NCBI GenBank assembly: GCA_002429965.1 | Contig: DJBG01000135.1 | Location: forward strand, 12,976-18,972 | Direction of reading: 5' to 3' | DNA length: 5,997 nucleotides | Source: Hungatella sp. UBA5982 | GTDB taxonomy: Bacteria; Bacillota; Clostridia; Lachnospirales; Lachnospiraceae | Shown here: positions 5,910 through 5,997 of the stretch, one piece after another | How the letters are laid out: each line of letters starts with the position of its first letter | Numbering within the stretch: position 1 is the first letter of the stretch | Notes under the pieces: generated by a model | Databases searched by the model: none | What the model saw: only the letters and a program-made list of their open reading frames with translations | What the model was told of the DNA's origin: nothing | Program-made: the position numbers and the translations under genes

Positions 5910-5997
5910 TTATTCTACAATATCCGGCTTAAAAAGTAAACTTAAAACCACCCTGCCTACTGTTTCATGATCCCGGAGAGACGGCACAGGTACAAAA
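5910..5997 (-). other. Right-edge segment: possible 3' end of an upstream - strand gene
   Basis: Two - strand frames are open from the window edge. One gives 28 codons ending in TAA at 5910-5912 (…RDHETVGRVVLSLLFKPDIVE). It looks protein-like but runs through the predicted promoter. The other gives 12 codons ending in TAG at 5957-5959 (LYLCRLSGIMKQ), leaving an AT-rich promoter region after it. Either could be the tail of a preceding gene, and the sequence is too short to choose. No product can be named. Confidence 0.25.
5912..5940 (-). promoter_or_regulatory. Candidate sigma-A promoter of the glycan operon
   Basis: On the - strand, TTTACT (5935-5940) and TAGAAT (5912-5917) are separated by exactly 17 bases. 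They match the consensus at 4 of 6 and 5 of 6 positions. Transcription would start near 5905, giving an 80-base leader to the flippase ATG. The surrounding sequence is AT-rich, unlike the genes. It is the only good hexamer pair I see upstream of the operon in the window. Confidence 0.55.

Noticed and set aside
1..5997. CRISPR array, tRNA, rRNA, transposase or phage genes
   Set aside because: I found no regularly spaced repeats, no cloverleaf-like sequence and no transposase or phage motifs in any frame.

Overview
The window looks like a chromosomal segment from a mid-GC Gram-positive Clostridia member, most likely Lachnospiraceae. This rests on codon use, AGGAGG-type ribosome binding sites, a sigma-A-like promoter and the protein families present. 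No gene here fixes the genus, so the assignment is inference.

Layout. At the left edge (1-684, + strand) is the 3' part of a class C beta-lactamase-fold serine hydrolase; its N-terminus and SxxK nucleophile motif lie outside the window. A convergent intergenic region (685-853) carries two strong hairpins, at least one of which is a good intrinsic terminator. Everything from 854 to about 5824 is a single tightly packed operon on the - strand. In transcription order it encodes a 12-TM-type polysaccharide flippase, a small DPM1/GtrB-like family 2 glycosyltransferase (start and stop overlap by ATGA), a three-helix DUF2304 protein, a large polytopic DUF2142 protein (GT-C-like, 20-base overlap with the gene before it), and a second GT2 enzyme of rhamnosyltransferase type. 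A candidate promoter (TTTACT-17-TAGAAT) and an approximately 80-base leader with a small hairpin precede the flippase. The right edge may hold the last few codons of another - strand gene.

How the genes may work together. GT2 enzyme plus DUF2304 partner plus flippase plus multi-spanning GT-C-type protein matches the three-component scheme for adding sugars on the outer face of the membrane. The GT2 loads a sugar on undecaprenyl phosphate, the flippase turns it over, and the membrane GT-C moves the sugar to a cell-surface polymer. The set closely parallels the streptococcal gacI/gacJ/gacK/gacL side-chain genes of the Group A carbohydrate. The last gene, a GT2 with an HGGTRN motif, suggests the acceptor polymer contains rhamnose. 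The sugar and acceptor cannot be read from the sequence.

The only obvious foreign-looking piece is an approximately 60-90 base, GC-rich, palindromic block at about 1838-1925. It sits between the DUF2142 and last GT2 genes, can form two mutually exclusive hairpins, and may have supplied the last few codons of the DUF2142 gene.
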